From an uncultured Clostridia bacterium (GTDB lineage Bacteria > Bacillota > Clostridia > TANB77 > CAG-508): a stretch of 7,412 nucleotides of DNA. Shown one piece after another: positions 5,009 to 7,412 of the stretch (within the stretch, counting starts at the first letter, position 1; each line of letters opens with the position of its first letter). A program made the position numbers and the translations under genes. The notes beneath the pieces were generated by a model. The model did not search any database and was not told the origin of the DNA. It worked only from the letters and a program-made list of their open reading frames with translations. The stretch is taken from NCBI GenBank assembly GCA_947625565.1, contig CANQOU010000056.1, forward strand, positions 1 to 7,412, read 5' to 3'.

Positions 5009-6643
5009 ATGGATATTCGTAGAAAACAACCAATAGGTGTTGAATTAGTAAAAAGAGGAGTTGTTAAAGAACATGATATAGAAGTAGCATTGCAATACCA
5101 AAGACAACACCCAGATATGAAGCTAGGAGATATTTTATATGAACTAGATGTATGTGAACCAACAAAATTAATAAATGAAATTGCAGAAATAATAGGTGCT
5201 AAAGGCATTTTATTGACAAATTCCCAAGTTAAAATAAACATGACAGATTATATACCAAAAGAAACTGCTAAAAGGAATAGAGCAGTAGCTTTTGATATAT
5301 CAAACGGAAAAATAAAAGTATGTTTTCCAAACAATATAGAGGCTAAAAAAATGGAAGAAATACGTCTTTTAGTTCTAAAAAAAGGACTTATAATGGAGAC
5401 ATATGTTACATTTTCACAACAAATTGACAAAATTCTAGCACTATTAGATGGTAAAATGACAGACGAGATTGAAAACACAGAAGATACAACGTCAACTAAA
5501 CTTGTAGATAGCATAATTAGAACTGCAATAGAAAGCCGTGCAAGTGACATACATATTGAACCATTACAACATGGAATTAGGGTTCGTTATCGTATAGATG
5601 GAGAACTGTATACTGCAACACATATAAAACCAGACAAACAACAACAATTGATAGGAAGATTAAAAGCTATATCTAATATGCACCAAGAAAAACAAGAATC
5701 TCCAGATGGTAGAATTACATCATATGAAGACTATAACATCCGTGTATCTTCACAACCAAACATATATGGAGAAAAATTCGTGCTAAGACTATTGAAGAAA
5801 AATACAGATGTAAGAAGCATATTTGAATTAGGTTACCCAGGAAATGATGAAAGCGTACGTAAGAGCTTTAACAAGAAAAATAGTATAACAATAATTGCAG
5901 CACCAACAGGAGAAGGTAAAACAACAACTTTATATAGTATTATAGATTATCTAAATAGACCAGAAATCAATATTACAACAATTGAGGATCCAGTAGAAAT
6001 TCGTATAGATGGTTTAAACCAAATAGAAATTGGACCAAAAGCAACATTTTCTAATTCTTTAAGAACAGTTTTAAGACAAGACCCAGATATTATTTTAGTA
6101 GGAGAGATTCGTGACTTAGAAACGGCAGAAATAGCAATACAAGCTGGTCAAACAGGACACTATGTTTTATCTACAATACATACAATAGATAGTATAGAAG
6201 TAATAAACCGTTTAAGAAAAATGGGAGTATCAGATTATGATATCGGAAGTATTTTAGCAACATCAGTTTCAGAAAGATTAGTAAGAAAAGGATGTCCAAA
6301 ATGTAGAAAAGAGAGAGATTTTACAGAAGAAGAAAAAGAAATCATAAATAAAATAATGGAAAGATACGGAGAAAAAGTAGACTTTACCGGAAAGAAAACT
6401 TTTGAAGCAGTAGGATGTGATTACTGCAATAATACAGGATTTTATGAAAGAATAGGTATATTTGAAATATTAAATGTATCAGATGGAATTAGAGAACTAA
6501 TTGTAAGAGGGGCATCAAATATGGAAATAAGGGATAAGGCATTAGAACTAGGATATAGACCACTTGTAGTAGATGGAATAAATAAAGTTTTAGCAGGTAT
6601 TACAACATTAGAAGAATTAAACAGAAAGATAGTAATGTATTAA
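5009..6643 (+). CDS. pilB: type IV pilus assembly ATPase PilB
   Basis: This 544-residue hexameric motor ATPase powers pilus extension at the cytoplasmic face, with the platform protein PilC as partner. Residues 1-70 form a GspE/MshEN-like N-domain (PIGVELVKRGVVKEHDIEVAL, then KLGDILYELDVCEPTKL). A linker leads to the N2 domain (TKLVDSIIRTAIESRASDIH, IRVRYRIDGEL). The motor core has Walker A APTGEGKTTT (298-307), Asp box TTIEDPVEIRIDGLNQIE (323-340), Walker B DIILVGEIRD with E366, and His box GQTGHYVLSTIHT (380-392). The tetracysteine zinc site is C429/C432 and C470/C473. All catalytic motifs are present, and the length is near the family norm. The start is fixed by GAAGGGAG at 4991-4998. The N-domain retains parts of the c-di-GMP-binding MshEN pattern but has Pro8 for the first Arg and Asp47 for a Gly. 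pilT follows after 22 nt. Confidence 0.95.
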   Translation: MDIRRKQPIGVELVKRGVVKEHDIEVALQYQRQHPDMKLGDILYELDVCEPTKLINEIAEIIGAKGILLTNSQVKINMTDYIPKETAKRNRAVAFDISNGKIKVCFPNNIEAKKMEEIRLLVLKKGLIMETYVTFSQQIDKILALLDGKMTDEIENTEDTTSTKLVDSIIRTAIESRASDIHIEPLQHGIRVRYRIDGELYTATHIKPDKQQQLIGRLKAISNMHQEKQESPDGRITSYEDYNIRVSSQPNIYGEKFVLRLLKKNTDVRSIFELGYPGNDESVRKSFNKKNSITIIAAPTGEGKTTTLYSIIDYLNRPEINITTIEDPVEIRIDGLNQIEIGPKATFSNSLRTVLRQDPDIILVGEIRDLETAEIAIQAGQTGHYVLSTIHTIDSIEVINRLRKMGVSDYDIGSILATSVSERLVRKGCPKCRKERDFTEEEKEIINKIMERYGEKVDFTGKKTFEAVGCDYCNNTGFYERIGIFEILNVSDGIRELIVRGASNMEIRDKALELGYRPLVVDGINKVLAGITTLEELNRKIVMY

Positions 6644-6665
6644 ACAAAAGAAAGGACGAGAAGTT

Positions 6666-7412
6666 ATGATAAATATGGATAAAATATTAGACACAGCCAT
6701 TAAGAGAGATGCATCAGATATACATTTAATTTGTGGAAATAAGCCAATTCTAAGAATTGCAAGAGAATTAACAGCATTGGAGGAATATGAAGAATTAACC
6801 CCAGAAGATATGAGTGAGGCATATGATTACCTAGTTAGAGGAAATCTGGACAAAGATGCAGTATTTCACGATACGAGAAAATTGGATACATCATATGAAC
6901 ATTCTGGAATTCGTTTTAGGGTAAATATATCAAATTCTTTTGACATACCTGTATGTACATTAAGATTGATAAAAAATGAATTACCTACATTTGAAGAACT
7001 AGGAGTTCCAGATATTGTTAGAAGAACAACACAGCAAACACAAGGACTAATTCTAGTAACAGGAAAAACAAACTCTGGTAAAACAACAACATTAAATGCT
7101 CTAATAAATGATATAAACGAAACACAAAACAGAAAGATATTAACACTAGAAAACCCAGTAGAATTTAGACATACTTCAAAAAAATCTCTAATTATACAAA
7201 AGGAAGTAGGAAAAGGACAAGATGCTCTAACATTTAGTGATGGTGTTAAAAACTCATTAAGAGAGGACTGCGACATATTAGTTATAGGAGAGATTAGAGA
7301 TAAAGTAACAATGGAAGCAGCAATAGAAATGGCAGAATCTGGACATTTAGTTATAGGAACATTACATACAAAATCTTGCGCAGAAACAATAGACAGAATG
7401 ATAAACTTCTAT
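6666..7412 (+). CDS. pilT: pilus retraction ATPase PilT-like (3' partial)
   Basis: The frame is open to the right edge; 249 residues are seen of a family normally around 350. PilT hexamers disassemble the pilus from its base, causing retraction and twitching. The N-terminus has DASDIHLICGNKPILRI (15-31), matching the family start ASDxHL. The motor core shows Walker A GKTNSGKT (133-140), LTLENPVEF (159-167), IIQKEVG (176-182), Walker B REDCDILVIGEIRD (199-212) with E209, and GHLVIGTLHT (226-235). Two positions differ from typical PilT: the P-loop interior is KTNS rather than PTGS, and the Asp box has Asn163 in place of Asp (usual TIEDP). The invariant GKT and Walker B Glu are intact. The site AAAGGA (6651-6656) is 9 nt before ATG, and the gene is 22 nt after pilB. 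The C-terminal part, including the AIRNLIRE-type motif, lies beyond the window. Confidence 0.92.
   Translation, partial: MINMDKILDTAIKRDASDIHLICGNKPILRIARELTALEEYEELTPEDMSEAYDYLVRGNLDKDAVFHDTRKLDTSYEHSGIRFRVNISNSFDIPVCTLRLIKNELPTFEELGVPDIVRRTTQQTQGLILVTGKTNSGKTTTLNALINDINETQNRKILTLENPVEFRHTSKKSLIIQKEVGKGQDALTFSDGVKNSLREDCDILVIGEIRDKVTMEAAIEMAESGHLVIGTLHTKSCAETIDRMINFY

Noticed and set aside
4912..5550. Two minus-strand open frames (4912-5241, 5248-5550) opposite pilB
   Set aside because: Both are antisense to the conserved PilB N-domain and N2 region and have compositions typical of shadow frames.
6866..7276. Minus-strand open frame of 136 codons at the right end
   Set aside because: The plus-strand frame here encodes clear PilT motifs (Walker A, Walker B, His box), so this is a shadow.
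1..7412. CRISPR arrays, insertion sequences, tRNA or rRNA genes, phage or toxin-antitoxin modules
   Set aside because: No regularly spaced direct repeats, transposase motifs, terminal inverted repeats or structured RNA genes were seen; the window is filled by co-directional pilus genes.

Overview
The window is one continuous, plus-strand type IV pilus (T4P) gene cluster from an AT-rich bacterium. The signs point to a low-GC Clostridia-like Firmicute: AGA, TTA and ATA codons dominate, AGGAGG-type ribosome binding sites are strong, the pilin N-termini are of the kind common in gut Clostridia (ITLVALVITII... followed by GENGLLTRGSQAV), and no outer-membrane secretin gene is visible. The lineage is an inference; no rRNA or other marker is present. 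No mobile element, CRISPR array, tRNA or rRNA was seen.

Layout, left to right. (1) The 3' end of a gene whose product reads from a PilM-like C-terminus straight into a complete PilN-like domain (1-701), overlapping by ATGA with a PilO-like gene (698-1447), then a short membrane protein with a PilP-like motif and a Ser/Thr/Gly/Asn tail (1479-1925). These would form the inner alignment complex. (2) Two tandem pilin genes (2011-2502, 2525-3088) with nearly identical N-terminal 81 residues and different bodies. (3) A perfect 14-bp hairpin (3106-3140), then a prepilin peptidase gene (3168-3974) with clear N-terminal family motifs but no recognisable second catalytic Asp (GxGD). (4) Two closely packed minor pilins (3994-4443, 4445-4921). 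(5) After an 87-nt gap with a possible -10 box, the assembly ATPase PilB (5009-6643) and the retraction ATPase PilT (6666 to the right edge, truncated). The platform protein PilC is not in the window and probably lies just outside it.

Together the genes encode most of a pilus machine: PilB drives extension and PilT retraction, PilM/N/O/P-like proteins couple the ATPases to the envelope, PilD processes prepilins, and four pilin-like proteins supply subunits. The most unusual points are: none of the four pilins has the canonical Glu at mature position 5 (Ala, Ala, Asp, Ser); the prepilin peptidase has Tyr where the second catalytic Asp is expected; PilM and PilN appear fused; and intergenic hairpins flank the pilin pair, which could uncouple pilin output from the rest of the operon. 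The system is a divergent version of a known machine rather than a wholly new one.
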